Source: Chamaecrista fasciculata
Taxonomy: Eukaryota; Streptophyta; Magnoliopsida; Fabales; Fabaceae
Direction of reading: 5' to 3'
DNA length: 64,000 nt
Assembly (NCBI GenBank): GCA_003254925.1
Contig: QANZ01026932.1
Location: forward strand, 236,430-300,429
The notes beneath the pieces are model-generated. The model had not been told where the DNA came from and ran no database searches. It saw only the letters and a program-made list of their open reading frames with translations. Both the position numbers and the translations under genes were made by a program. The first letter of the stretch is position 1, and each line of letters begins with the position of its first letter. Positions 1 to 12,492 of the stretch are shown here, piece after piece.

Positions 1-64
1 TTTGATTTTGGACTCAAGTATCAGCTAATCTTTCTGATGACTAAAATCCGATGTTGCTCTTTAG

Positions 65-3000
65 GTGTATGAAATGGATGAGGAGGTGGGAAGACATCAT
101 TTAATTAGGGATTCACTCGAAAAGAAACTCCAAGCTTTGAAAGAGAGATTGCAAGCAGTTGACAACTTAGCCCAACATACAGACACAGATAGTACAGGGA
201 TTCAACAAACTGAAGAGCCAATATCTAGGTCAAACCTGTTGTTTTCTTGATTTGTATCATTGCCTTCTGGCTTTATTGTTCTGAATGTCGGACAAATAAT
301 TATGTTGCAGACAATCATCCCATAAATTAACGGAACTTCATGAAGCACTTAATCGGATAAAACTTCTTGAAGAGGAAAAGGCCGAACAAGATAACCAGGT
401 ATTCTCAAAGTCTCTGAAAAGTAGTTAAAACATATGATTAAGGTATTTCTATTACCTCTTAGTTTTGAATTCTGACATTTTGTCAATATTTTGAAAGATC
501 AAACAATGCAAAGAATACATCTCTGAAGTCGTATTGCATGCTGAAGCTCAGGCATTGCAGTACCAACAGAAGGTACAAGCACACTCTAAGTTCATATTCT
601 TTCAACTTGGTTCTGGATTCCATTGTGTTGAGAATAAAGTTTGATTACCAATATTTGTTTTTTTTACTCCCCAAATAAATGTCGGTTTAAGTCGTTATAT
701 TCTTGCCTGACTCCTCATTTCCTTCTGTATCCTTCTCAACAGTACAAAAGCCTGGAGTCCATGTTTCGTGAAGTGAGAAAAGAAATGTCAAATTCAACAT
801 CAACAGCAGCACCGGAAAAGATCGAGAGAAGCTCAATTAGGCCAAGATCAAGCTCACCATTTAGATGCATTTCAAATCTTGTTCAGCAGATGAATATTGA
901 GAAAGATCAGGAATTGTCCGTGGCAAGGCTCCGTGTGGAGGAATTGGAAGCACTAGCAGCTAGCAGGCAGAAGGAGGTCTCTAAACCTTCTTTTCCTTTT
1001 TCTTCTTTTTCCTTCGATCACTGTCCTCTGAGTAAATGCTTGAACACTAGTATAATTTTTCATTCGATGATGATAATAATTCTAAATGATATATTGAATG
1101 AACGATACTAAATGAAGTCTTTTCAAACCGCTTAAATCATAAGGAATTTAACTTTAGTTAAAATGTAGTTCAATATGTATCCAAATTTTGTCACACACTC
1201 CAAAACATATCAGGACTAACAATTATGTTGAAGTATCACTCAAACTAAGATTTTAGCGATTAAATAGGATCTATAAACCTGGTTGAAACAAATATTCACT
1301 CTGTGGTGGCTTTATAATCAGGTATGTATGCTACAAACAAGACTGGCTGCCACTGAAAGCATGACCCATGACGTCATTCGGGATCTTCTTGGTGTCAAAA
1401 TGGACATGACCAACTATGCAGTAAGTTTCGGCCTCATTTTATGAGAGGGTTACTTTTTGTTTACGATTTCTCATTTCCTTGCCTTTATGCTTCTTGTTAT
1501 CTTGTATATTCCAGAGTTTGATAGACCAAAGCCAGATTCTGAAATTAGTGGAGGAGGCTCATCGTCTAAGAGAGGAGTTCCTTGCAAAGGTACTCGATGC
1601 CAAGACTATGATGTCTTCCCTTTTTATTCTTATTTGATACTTTATATTGTTTTATATCTAAGTATTTGTTTTTTATGTGGCTATTTTTAGGTCCTTGTTT
1701 ATTTTAAGGTTGTTTTATTGTTACCTAGAGGTGTATGCAGCAACTGTTGCCAAGATCCTTCTATTCATGTAACCAGAGGCTGACATTAAGGATTTTTTTT
1801 ACTGAAGTGGGGGAAAGTATTTTTAAGGAAAATATCTACAAATTTTGTTTTTTTTCTCCCTATAATCTTTTTTTTTTATTCATTCTCCCTATAATCTGGA
1901 TATGATGGAAAATGACATTTTTTTTTAATGTCACTTTTTTCAAATTTTTTGACATCGAAAGTTAACCTCAACTATTTGTATGTTAGCCGAGGTTAACTTT
2001 TACATGACACGTGTCCCCTATTGAAGAAAAAATTGACAAATGTGACTTTGAAAAAGAAAAGAAAAAAAAAAACTTAACAAAATGTCATTTATAAGGAGAA
2101 AAACTTTTTTTTTTTTTTGTAGACTTTTGTAGGAATTACTTCTCTCCATACCGTTATTTCAGTTAAAAAATTGTTATTAATATGAAATTCTAGAGAGATA
2201 ACTTCCATTATATTCTTTTTTTTTTGGGTCCAGTCCATTATATTCATATATCATCATATGATTTATTTTATCATGTGTTATCTTAATTTATCATTGTACT
2301 TTTCATTAGGAAAAAGAGGTTCTTAACCAAAAGCTCCTGATTGATGAACTACTCGAAGAAAGAGAGAGGTTAGTATGGAATAATTAAACTGTCTCATTAA
2401 TGTTATATCTTATTTTTCAGAATATTGACTTACTTACCTTGCTCCATATTTAAATTAGGGTAAATTACACTTTGGTACCCTGTAGTTTGACCCTATTTCA
2501 CTTTGGTACCCTGTGGTTTGAAACTTGACACTTTGGTACCATGTGGTATTCTCCATTAACACTTTGGTACCCTTTGGAGCTATTTTGTAATTTTAACCAT
2601 AATAAATTTTACAAAAATTACATATTGACCCCAAAAAAATTTTAAATTTTTCATTTTAGTCCCTATATAATATGTATCCAGGGACCTATTTGTAATTTTT
2701 TGAAAATTTTTTGGGGTCAATATGTAATTTTTGCAAAATTTGTTATGGTTAAAATTACAAAATAGCTCCAAAGGGTACCAAAGTGTTAATGGAGAATACC
2801 ACAGGGTACCAAAGTGTCAAGTTTCAAACCACAGGGTACCAAAGTGAAATAGGGTCAAACCACAAGGTACCAAAGTGTAATTTACCCTTTAAATTATACT
2901 GCTCTTTTTGTTTGCTATATGCGTACATTCCATTTGAAGAACACAATAGAGGCTACCGAACTTATTGTCCATTGTTCTCAATCCTTTGATTATGTCACTC

Positions 3001-3693
3001 AGCTGCAAATTGGAGTTGAAAACTAGAGATGCAGATATACTCGCTACGCAGATAGCCGTGCAGAAACTTCAAGAGCGAGATCAGTTGCTTTTAGCCCAGA
3101 ATGATATGTTGAAGGTAGAAAATGTCACATTTGTCGAAAGTTCTCAAAAGTAAACTGAGTGAGCACCCGCTATGATGAAGTAATGTTCATAAATTTTTAC
3201 TGTTTTTGATTGTAGATGGATAAGACCAACCTCATAAGGAAGGTTGCAGAGCTGGATGACATGGTTAAAACTCTCTATGCCACAAGAGACCACCAACAAC
3301 TTGTCCAACATTCATCAAAGATTAAGGCATTTATACTCATAAAATACTGGAGAAATTATATTTTTCAGTCTATAAATTTGTTTCAAAATAAAGATTTAGT
3401 CCTTAGATTGGAAATACATTTTTTAATTTTTACAAATATCAACTATTACCCAAAAACATATTTTCAATATTTAGAGACTAAATCGTATTTTTGAGTCAAA
3501 TTCAAGATTAAACAATAAGTTTACTCTAAAAGACTGCAACAGTTACTTCTCAGTTCTCACTCACTCATGCACCTTCCTTCCTGTTTCTGGTTTACAGGAT
3601 AGGAGCTCTCTGAAATTGGGTAATGTGGAAATCAGCAGAAGGCTGTCTCAGTCTGAACGGCTTCTTTCTCGTGAGAATAATCCACACGGCTAG
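65..3693 (+). CDS. POK1/POK2-like: KIN-12 (POK-type) kinesin, C-terminal part only
   Basis: This is the 3' end of a gene that begins before the window. Ten exons join in phase: 65-228, 311-398, 498-572, 743-976, 1322-1420, 1515-1589, 2310-2368, 3003-3114, 3216-3326 and 3598-3693 (TAG), giving about 370 residues. The product is almost entirely charged, heptad-rich coiled coil with a Ser/Arg/Pro-rich patch in exon 4. The stretches RLAATESMTHDVIRDLLGV and ELEALAASRQKE are, from memory, characteristic of the tail of phragmoplast-orienting kinesins (KIN-12 class, POK1/POK2). Those motors act at the phragmoplast and division site to orient the new cell wall. The motor domain is outside the window. 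Intron 7 holds a 430-base foldback transposon. The intron 9 donor is unusual: AAG|GC fits the phase, and CTT|GTCCAA further upstream is a weak alternative also in phase. The gene is convergent with the CAMTA gene downstream. Confidence 0.85.
1770..2160. repeat. Degenerate foldback-like insert in kinesin intron 6
   Basis: Homopolymer-rich DNA with two imperfectly inverted arms. Both contain CTACAAA, then a T-run, then CTCC(C/T)TATAA in mirrored orientation. It lies wholly within the 720-base intron between exons 1515-1589 and 2310-2368. No clean target duplication was found, so the mobile-element identity is an inference. Confidence 0.3.
2458..2887. mobile_element. 430-bp foldback MITE with 9-bp target duplication
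   Basis: The element is almost entirely one inverted repeat. Arms of roughly 195 bases start GGGTAAATTACACTTTGG and flank a short centre near 2660-2695. Each arm carries several copies of CACTTTGGTACC. It is flanked by identical 9-mers TTTAAATTA at 2449-2457 and 2888-2896. A 9-base duplication plus long terminal inverted repeats fits a non-autonomous Mutator-like element. It lies in intron 7 of the kinesin gene. A second copy is at 14474-14845. Confidence 0.88.
3340..3520. repeat. Foldback-like repeat in kinesin intron 9
   Basis: The arms GATTTAGTCC...GGAAATACATTTTT and ...CATATTTTCAATATTTAGAGACTAAATC are imperfect inverted repeats. Similar sequence recurs at 33830-33910, 37085-37295 and 54755-54955, so this is a dispersed family. 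It starts only about 15-40 bases after the exon 9 boundary, next to the unusual donor site. Confidence 0.5.
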
Positions 3694-5253
3694 ACCTTAA
3701 CAGCTTTGAACATTGAAGAGCATACAGTTTTCAGTTTTGTATAGTATATTCTGTTGTTTATTGCACCAGTTGGTTTTGTTACTTTGTACATAGTATACTC
3801 TCGTCTAGTACATTGGGTTCCAACTCCCAAGGGTGACGTGGATATTCATAGGATTAATTGAAAGGTATCCACTTCAATTAAGAATGAATAATATGGTGAC
3901 TGATTCGTATGTCTCTTTTCAACGTTAACACACCCGTTTCTCTGCAGAATTCTACTGATGATGTAACGAGCACTTTTCAGGGACGGAGTTGAAGATATGC
4001 ATTCCTGAAGGTTTCGAGTATTGGCAATTTTTGCTATCATTCTCTATGTATTTTTTTTCTCGCTCAATGTTTGAGAATCTCGCTCTATTCTATTCAATTG
4101 ATCATTGTGATTTGTAACTGTCGCACATTTACCTTGTTTAGTGAGTTTCATTTGGTCATTGGTCGTGTTTGGCTATAACGCACGTTATTCACTATTGAAT
4201 AATTTCTTATAGGATGTTTTTTTGGTCCTTTTTAACAAGTTTCATTTGGTCATTTCTCCAGCATGATTTTATAACTTTTTTTTACCGTTGAATAGTTTTT
4301 TACGAGATGTCACGACAAATGTCTTGCCCAAAGAAGAAATTTGGGCTTTCATGTGAGGAAACATAGAAGGGATATGGGGCAAGACAAGCGAGCGACTATT
4401 TTTCCCCATAGAAATGAGTCGAGATTAACTATCAATTTATCAGAAGATACAATTTATCAGAAGTCAGAACAGAACAATCAAGTATACAGTTTCAAATAGT
4501 AAATAGCTGGCCTTTGGAATAATATGCATATCAAGTCCAGCTGAATTTATCTATATTCAAGATTAACTATGGCCCATTTGTTAAGAAGGGAACAGAGTTG
4601 CGTATGGGCATTTCACAAAAAATTTCAACATGACAGATTACATCACATGTTAATATGGAATAGTCAACCCTAATCTGAATGCTTTGTTACTTTAAAGTTT
4701 TGTCCCTAAAACTCCATCTCATTTCAATTTCCATTACCAATTACCACACATGATTCTCCTGTAGATGGCATGGCATTGAGCTCGAAATATTAGCATGTCT
4801 CACTTCTCATAAGTCGTTTACGAAGTCATAAACGTGAACCCCATCATAACAATATTTGATTAGAAAAATTTTAAAGTCGGATGCAGATGGATATACCAGT
4901 CAAAACAATCATTCTACCGAATGATTTAAAATAATAAACTGCAAATAACATGTTGCAGAGGAATTACTAAGAAAACATTCTACATTGTCCATGTCAACAG
5001 CCACATATTTCAAGAAGAGCTGATCAACTATTGCAATCCTATACCAACTAAATTTGGAATATATTTACCAGAAAAGGGGACAAAAAGTCATATACATTTC
5101 CTCTTTCCATTTTTCTATATTTTATCTTCTAAGAAATCAGGTTAGATGCAACTAACATATAAGTTATACCTGTAGGACTTCAAAATTAACAAAATCTGCA
5201 ACATCAACCTTCTTGATTTTCACTCGCTTTAGTGTCAAATCAAAATGCTGTTA
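3694..5253. other. Convergent intergenic region (3' UTRs of kinesin and CAMTA genes)
   Basis: No coding potential was recognised. The first few hundred bases (to about 4100) probably hold the kinesin 3' UTR. Bases just below 5254 on the minus strand should hold the CAMTA 3' UTR. The two genes run tail to tail. No repeat or RNA gene was recognised in the remainder. Confidence 0.6.
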
Positions 5254-8200
5254 TTAACTAGTTCCACCATCACCAACCTGTTCAATTTTATGCCAAAACA
5301 AGCAACAACAAATACAAATAAATCAGATTCGCTAACAATAAACAAAAGAAAAATATCATCACTCAGAATAAATTTAATTAAACCTTATGCCTCTGGCTGA
5401 ACAGCACCAATTAATAAAAAAGATGGTCCAGAACAAGAAAATTAGATAGAAGAGTACCATGGAATTTTGAAATTTCATGACAAGCCTCATATACTGATCG
5501 CGTGCCTCTGGGTGATGAAGCATGGACTTAACTCTAGCCAAAGCCTTATTAACATTATCAGATTTCTGTCTTCGCCCAATGCTCAGAAATTCATATTCAT
5601 CACTTTTTTCGGCACCAGAAGCCATAATGCCAACTGGCTGCTGAACACGAAATCCTCGCAGACCAGCTCCTTTCCGCCTCCATCGCAGTATTGCTTTCTC
5701 CACAATGCTAACAGACCAAACAACTTTTTTGTATTGCTTACGAACTTGGTGTCCTCTGACATGGGCCTATCAGAAGAGTCAAGCATAATGAGGATAAAAC
5801 ATTGCCTTGATCACAAATGTCAGTTATGTTAGGAAAAGAAAATAATAATAGTGTCAGCACTACTGAACATGAGAACTGGAAAACTGCCAATATCAAATAC
5901 AATAAAATATAGAATTACCTACATTAAATCAAGAAAAGCATCTAAAATTCAAGCATGATCCAAATGCAAATAAAATACAGGATACATAGTTTGATATGTA
6001 AGTACCTGAATTTTTACAATTCGATTGCGTATCTTCAAAAATTCTTTTCTTCCCTTCCACCCATGATATTTTTTTTGGATCTTTAAAGCTGCAAAATGCA
6101 GGTAATCTTCAAAGTGACCTGTCTTATGAAACTTGCTTGAAGAGCCAGCGGCGACTAGGTTAAGTTCTGCTTCGGATATATCGCTGCTAGTTTTGGTTAA
6201 TTGTCTCTGATGGAATGATCTTGCTCTAAAGGCGGCTTGAACTAAAGCAGCTGCACGAGCTGATTTTCGAAAAACTGCAAGTGACTCTTTTAGATGGCGT
6301 TGCTCATCCATTGTCATATTAGATGAGTCAGCTTGAGCAGTCTCAAAAGCACTGTCAGCAGCTTTGAGTGCATCAATGTTGTCCATCTCATTTTCATTGA
6401 CAGTCAATGTAGATAAACGACTTGTCAGGTCGGCCTCGGCTAAATATGCTGCAATGCCTTTATGTCCTCTACTTGAAGCTAAATCAGCAGCTGTTAGTCC
6501 TTCAGGAAATATTGATGTTGGATCCTCAACAGCACCTGGGGCTGCACCTAACTTGATCAGCACAATCACAGTTTCCTCTCTGGGGAAGAAGAAAGAAAGA
6601 ACAAGGTACAGATGCAAAGTTAATACAGGAACTTGTTTAACCATAACAAAAGGCGCTTTGTTTCTTTGCTTAAAAAATAAATAAAGCAAAATTAGGAATA
6701 TGTTTTAAAAACAAAATACAACTGGAGTCATACCTCCTGACATTCAACAGGTTAGATGCATTTCCAGTATGGAAGAAAGAACATACTCAATATAGAAAGA
6801 CAAAATCAATAATACATGAAGTCAAACAAAGTTTGTATGGCCCATAATTTATGCTCTCTAGTAAAATGCTATACATCATGCGAGAGATGTATATAAGTGC
6901 AAACTCATCATCCAAAGATAGTAAGGTCTTTGAAAGAAAAGAATCTCCAATAGAATCTGACCTCCCAAAATATGATGCCCAGTGAAGACCTGTTCTTCCT
7001 CGAGCATCTCTAAAGTTTGGATTGATACCAGCAGCAGCTAAGGGATACATAGCCCATGCATAACCAAGAGAAGCAGCCAAATGTATAACTCCTTGGCCTT
7101 CATTATCCAACTCATGGGGTCCTTTTCCTTCTTCATGGACCTTAAACACCAACCACTCATAAAGCTTGTCTCTCAGGAGTCTCTGTATTAACACATCTCT
7201 AGGGTTCACGTAGTCACTTTCGCTGATCTTCAAAGTATCTTGAAATAATCCACTCTCATTTCTCATCGAGTACATTGTTTCCTTAAGTTTACATTTGTCA
7301 CATTGAGAAATAGAGCAGTTCAACCATTTCTTCTCAGGTCCCAAGTCTACTAACTTTAGAAGTCGCAATTGAAGGTATATTTCATCTTTTGGTGTGATTT
7401 TGACACCCTTTGGACCCACAGTTGGGTTTTCACGATATTCAAACTCTCTCACTTCACTGCAGGCTAACCTATTACTGCAGGTAACATAAAATGGAACACG
7501 ACCAGGCAAATGGAGGGGAGTGTAGCACCGTATGACATTATCAGTCAAAACTTCAGCAGAAACCTCAATTTCACCAAACATACATCCCCACTTTCGCTCA
7601 GTAGAAAGCTTCTTACTCCCCAGGAATGTGCCAACTATTAAAACCTTTATAGGAAGAAACACATCAAGTGTCAGTTTTTGAATTTAGAATTCTTGATGAT
7701 GCAACTGCATGGAGAATGAAGGCATGTGCATAAGAATGTAATATAATACAAAAGTAAAGCATAAACCTTTGTTTTAACTCCAGAATATGCCCAATCTGGA
7801 GAAAACTCGTGGAAGGTAAATAGTTGTTCTTGGGAAAGAGAAGGACCCAATGAATCCATATCCAACTGCATCTGTAAACTGGACACTTCCTTATCCCCGT
7901 TAGGGGCATTAAGTGTATTCCAATAGTTTCCAGAGTCTGAAGCCATCAAGGAATCATCACAATCTCCACCAATTTCCTTATCCAACCATCTTCCAAAACT
8001 ATCTAGTTTCTTCAGCTCTCCAGATTTATTATGTTCTGATCCACCATTATATATACTTCCATTTTGAAGTTTTTGTTCAAATAGGACAGATGAAGTTTCA
8101 ACAGCTGGATGATCAGAAGGACCGCAGAACTGAGAATGATCTGCATTTAAATCATGCTCCTTTTCTACCTGCCACAATTTAGAAAAAGCCAAATGGGGGA

Positions 8201-11200
8201 ACAACCATGACAGGCGTAACTTAAATGAAACAAAATAATAAGTTTGCAACAGGAAAATCCAAAGGAAAAAAAGGCATAAGTTAGCCAACTTATCATGCAT
8301 ATGGTGGTCATTCATAACATTTGCATCAAAACTATAAGATTGATTAATATTAATACAATCTTAGTATTTTTTTTTTTATGGAATACAATCTAAATATTTC
8401 CTTTTGTTGATAGTGTGTCCACTTTGTGCTCACATCCCTAACTTTACCAAAACATGAGGCTACGAAAATAGCAAGCAATCCTGCAGGAAAGGAGAGGCTT
8501 AGAAACTTTCACCAATATTAATATGTGCAATCATTTACCTGTTTTACTGTCTTGGAAACTCCTAGAACTGACTGGACGTACAAGTCAGAGAACATCCTAT
8601 CTCTGCAAGTAAAAGCATCTTGGATTGTGTTATCTGCATCTAATCTTGCATCTTCCAGCTTATGGACATTGAGATCCGCTTTGGAACCTTCAGTGAATCC
8701 TTCAACATGAAGATTTCTGTCATGCAAACCACCTGTACTTGAGCTAGTGTTCTGATTAAATGGCCATGTAGATGAGAAATTCCCAGGACAAAAGCTAGGG
8801 AGAGATGATGACCATGAATTATAGGAACTCCTTGACAACTGAGGAAAACCTGAATCATAAAAAGAAAAAAGATGACCTCTCCCGAACTCCAAAGGAAGTT
8901 TCCAGAGTACACTGACACAGTAACCAATGAAGTAGATAACTCAGACTCCAAGAGAAGTTCTCACAATAAACTAAAGATACTAAAAACTGCAGAACCCTTC
9001 AAAAAAAGGATAAAAATTGATTATTAAGTTAATGATGGATACAATTATGTGGAAGAGAATTACAAAAGTTCACTAATATTAGACTGAACATTATTGCAAA
9101 CTTTTTTAAGGTCCATAGAAACCACGGAATAGGGGATCTACTTTGAATGAATTCATCCTAAATCACAAGCAATTTACCATTGGCTTCATGTGCGAGCAAA
9201 GGTGGACTGTGAGGCAGCAAACTGCCAATAGGTTGAGTGTGTGAAGAGCTTTGATGACCACTTGCAGAGTCCACATCCTCATACTCTGGAGATAGTGCTC
9301 TTCCATTCCAATCAACTCTATTTGCACTTGATGCATAAGATGTTTGGGCTAAGGAAATAGGTGAATTTACTTGTGCAGAACTACCCTGAGGGCTACCAAC
9401 CAAGGGTACTGAGTTTACAGGGAAATGGGAAATGGCCGCCTTGTAGCCCTGTAAAGCATTATCATGAACAGAACATAAGGCTACCTAACATGCCATACAA
9501 GAAAATTAGAAAAACCACAGTCAAGACAAAGATCCATTTATGGGTAAAAAAAATATGTTTTTGTAATTGGTCATAGCATGTGATACAGCTCATTAAGAAC
9601 AGAGTTCAAAAGAAAGCTAACGGCAAGAAATACCCAATGTTGTTTTTAACATCAGCCAAACTAACTAGGTTATCAATTTCAATAAAAGAGCATTGTACCA
9701 GATAACTGTTAATAATATCCAAGAAAAATGCTATAGAGTAAGACATGCTATACCTCTTTAACTTCTCGGTAATGAACAAGGACAATGTGCTCCAACTTCC
9801 TGCAGACCAAAACAATATCAAAGTTGCCAACTAGAAAGTTAAATACCAGCCAAAAGCTATTTTACTATCTCATTAAATTCTTAAATAAAATAAAGTGTTT
9901 TCATGGTTTGTAGATTTAAAAAGTTAGGATTATATTATTGCTTAAGCTTAACCAATATTACAATACTACCAATTACAGAAGTAATGTAAGCAACATATTG
10001 AATACTTACTTCAAATTATAAAGCAGGCATTAAGAATTCTAAAATCAAGTCAAATAAACTCACTCATCAAGCATCCAATAACTTCGCCGCTGGAAGTTCT
10101 CATTATCCTCCCCATGAGCATAGTAACAATGCAGGACATCCACACTGCCAGCCTAACCAAAACAATAGAACAATCAATTAGGTAGCTCATGGGACCAGGT
10201 TAGAAAAGAAAGAAGCTAGAGCTAGGGGGGAGGCATTACACAGATATGTGGAAATCATAAAGTATACCCCAATTGCCTAGAATTACATAATGGTATAAAG
10301 TAGACAAAATCAAATATAAATCAAATATTGCTTGTCAAGGAAATTAAAGAGCCATAGCCTTTCATGAACGACATATGTATAAAACCACAAATGTGCTTCC
10401 TAACTAATTAACTTGGTCTTGTATGACGAAGGATGAGAACATAAAGATGGATGATTACATGAGGTAATTCCAATTTCAAAATAACACTATGACCATATCA
10501 TAGGTTCATAAAAACAATGATGTAAAAAGTGAAACTTACTAATAATAAAAGAACAGCACACCTTCAACTTTTCATGAGCTTCTTTCACAGTCTTCCCATC
10601 TTTTTTCTTCCTCCACCGGTGACCGTCTTTGCGAAAATAACGAAGAGCTTTTCGGTCAAACAAGAACAGAGATCCAGCTGCGAAAAGATAGCAAATAATG
10701 GCTCTATATTAGTGTTATATCTTTATACCAGAGATATGAAATGTATTTGGCAGAAGATATAAAGGTTTACTGAATCCCTCTAGGTCTTGGCTTTTGCTTT
10801 GAAGTTTCTCTATTAACCCACATGGAAATTCAAAAAAAAAAAAAGAAAGAGTACAAATCGCAAATAACAAAGTGCATTGTGAAGGGACCATGGACTTGAG
10901 CCCCTGTGTGCTAGTCCCCGTATTTGAGAATTCAAGCCTTAGTTAAGGCAAAATGTCTTTCCACCGCAGGAGGATAATATCAAACTCAACAACAACAAAA
11001 AAAAGTGTGTTGAGATTCGGGGAAAGTAAACCATTTATGAAAGACCAAGAAAAAAGAAAAAGACAAGAAATACCTGGAGGTCTAACGGGTGGATCTGGTG
11101 TTAATTGAAACTTCTGATAATTGCGAAGTATTTCGCATATTTCAGGGGGCCGAAGCCAACGGCGCCCTGCTTCTTGTAGTATCTCATCAAGGTCTATAAC

Positions 11201-11748
11201 ATTTTAACAATGATAGGGAGGGTATAAGACATTATCGCTTACAAAGCTAAAAATCTAACTAGTGTATCAGAATAGTGAGTGAAACTTGATACGTACTCAA
11301 ATAAGTCAATCATACTAAACAAAAATATGACTGAAATTGCATTCATTCATTTGATACATTACTCACTTAGCCAGTAATACATGATTCCTGAGTCTTGACA
11401 ATTAAACAAGATCACTGACCCTAGTCAATCACACGAATGATTATTACCATGCAATAAAGAGAAAAGACATAAAGAAAATGACAACTCCCTTGTGCTGTAC
11501 TGTCAAAAACAATGAAGAAACAAATGACACTAACAACATGCAGAAAGGAAAATGCCACCAAAACCTCAAATGAAATTACCAAGGAAATGAAATTCAAAAA
11601 GCAATATCCAAACAGAAATATATCAATCGCAGAGAATTAGCGGCAATGAACAACGACAAACGGCATTGAGGCGCAACTATAAGAATGAAAAAGACATTAA
11701 AACCTGACCTAATTGTTTAGTTAGAATGTATCTTCTGCTTTCAGCCAT
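5254..11748 (-). CDS. CAMTA: Calmodulin-binding transcription activator (CAMTA1/2/3 type)
   Basis: Twelve exons on the minus strand join in phase: 11748-11709, 11193-11074, 10677-10562, 10152-10064, 9799-9754, 9448-9178, 8849-8539, 8168-7767, 7644-6962, 6579-6006, 5766-5458 and 5277-5254. They give 994 residues, a normal CAMTA length. Domains in order: CG-1 DNA-binding domain (about residues 13-135, with WLRPPEICEILRNYQKF and YFRKDGHRWRKKKDGKTVKE); a divergent acidic/Ser-rich middle; a TIG/IPT fold from about 455 (FSPDWAYSGVKTKV); ankyrin repeats about 640-745; IQ motifs about 790-900 (ALKIQKKYHGWKGRKEF, VKIQAHVRGHQVRKQYKK); and a basic amphipathic calmodulin-binding helix about 900-925 (AILRWRRKGAGLRG). 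The MAESRRY start is typical of the CAMTA1-3 clade. The family binds CGCG boxes and couples calcium signals to stress and immune gene expression. The last, 24-base exon is the least certain; a short alternative ending in PEA-stop lies at about 5385. Confidence 0.93.
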
Positions 11749-12238
11749 TAGCCACCAATAATTTAGCGATAAAAAGAATCCGCATAGCAGAGGAAGGTTC
11801 CAGATGAAAAATGAAAGCAGAACGAAGAAGAGAAATGAACACAATCGAAAGGAAAAATAAAATAGAAACCCTAAGAGCAATTTGGTAAGGGTTTTTTTGG
11901 CAGAATAAGGTGGTTTTAAAAGGAAGAAGGAAGAGAACGAGGTGAAAACAGAAAAGGAAAACACATAGAAGAAGGAAGGCGAGAGAGGCGCGTGCGAAGC
12001 ACGTGAGAGAGAGGCGCGTGAAGTCAAAGTCCAAAGTTTGCGTTCACACTTTGCATGGCTTGCTTTGTCCGACGTGGCAGCCGTTGCTTTCGAAGGAAGA
12101 CAGCGATTGTCTGCGTTAACGCGCGTTGCGGTCTTAGATATGACTCAGACAGTTCGTAAAAGGAAATTGAATAATATTCGCTTTTCACCTTTTTAAAGTT
12201 TTTATGCCATAAAATATTTTTCCTTTCCTTTTAAAAAA
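11749..12238 (-). promoter_or_regulatory. CAMTA 5' leader and proximal promoter with CGCG boxes
   Basis: This region is upstream of the CAMTA start codon. It contains the hexamers GCGCGT at 11988-11993, 12014-12019 and 12121-12126, and ACGCGC at 12119-12124. These fit the VCGCGB core bound by CAMTA proteins. A CACGTG G-box lies at 11999-12004. Reading upstream in frame from the CAMTA ATG there is no stop back to an ATG at 12027, so an N-terminal extension is formally possible, though it has no family resemblance. The transcription start was not identified. Confidence 0.5.
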
Positions 12239-12492
12239 GAGCAAACCCCCTTTTTGGTCCTCAATTGTTACTGAGTCGAGGAATCGGTCCCTCAATTGTG
12301 GGAAACTACAACTCAGTCCCTCAATTGTACAATCCCGTTTACGTTTTGGTCCCTCATGTCTGGTCCGTTAGTGATAGAGGTGTTAAGTGATGACGTGTCA
12401 CCGTTATCTGCTTAGGTGGCCGTTAAATACTTAGTTGAGAGACCAAATCCTCGACTCAGTAACAATTGAGGGACCAAAAAGGGGGTTTGCTC
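12239..12492. mobile_element. 254-bp MITE with about 45-bp terminal inverted repeats
   Basis: The left end reads GAGCAAACCCCCTTTTTGGT and continues through ACTGAGTCGAGGA. The right end is its near-perfect reverse complement, ending GGGGGTTTGCTC at 12492. Internal phrases resembling GGTCCCTCAATTG are repeated. No clean target duplication is visible. It lies about 0.5 kb upstream of the CAMTA coding start. Confidence 0.8.

Noticed and set aside
2580-2989. Short frames in the foldback element (and their twins at 14538-14729)
   Set aside because: They are by-products of the palindromic MITE arms and recur wherever the element does.
5374-5400. Alternative last exon of CAMTA ending PEA-stop
   Set aside because: The downstream 24-base exon (VGDGGTS) resembles the usual GDEGSS-type CAMTA ending and keeps phase. 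The alternative cannot be fully excluded.
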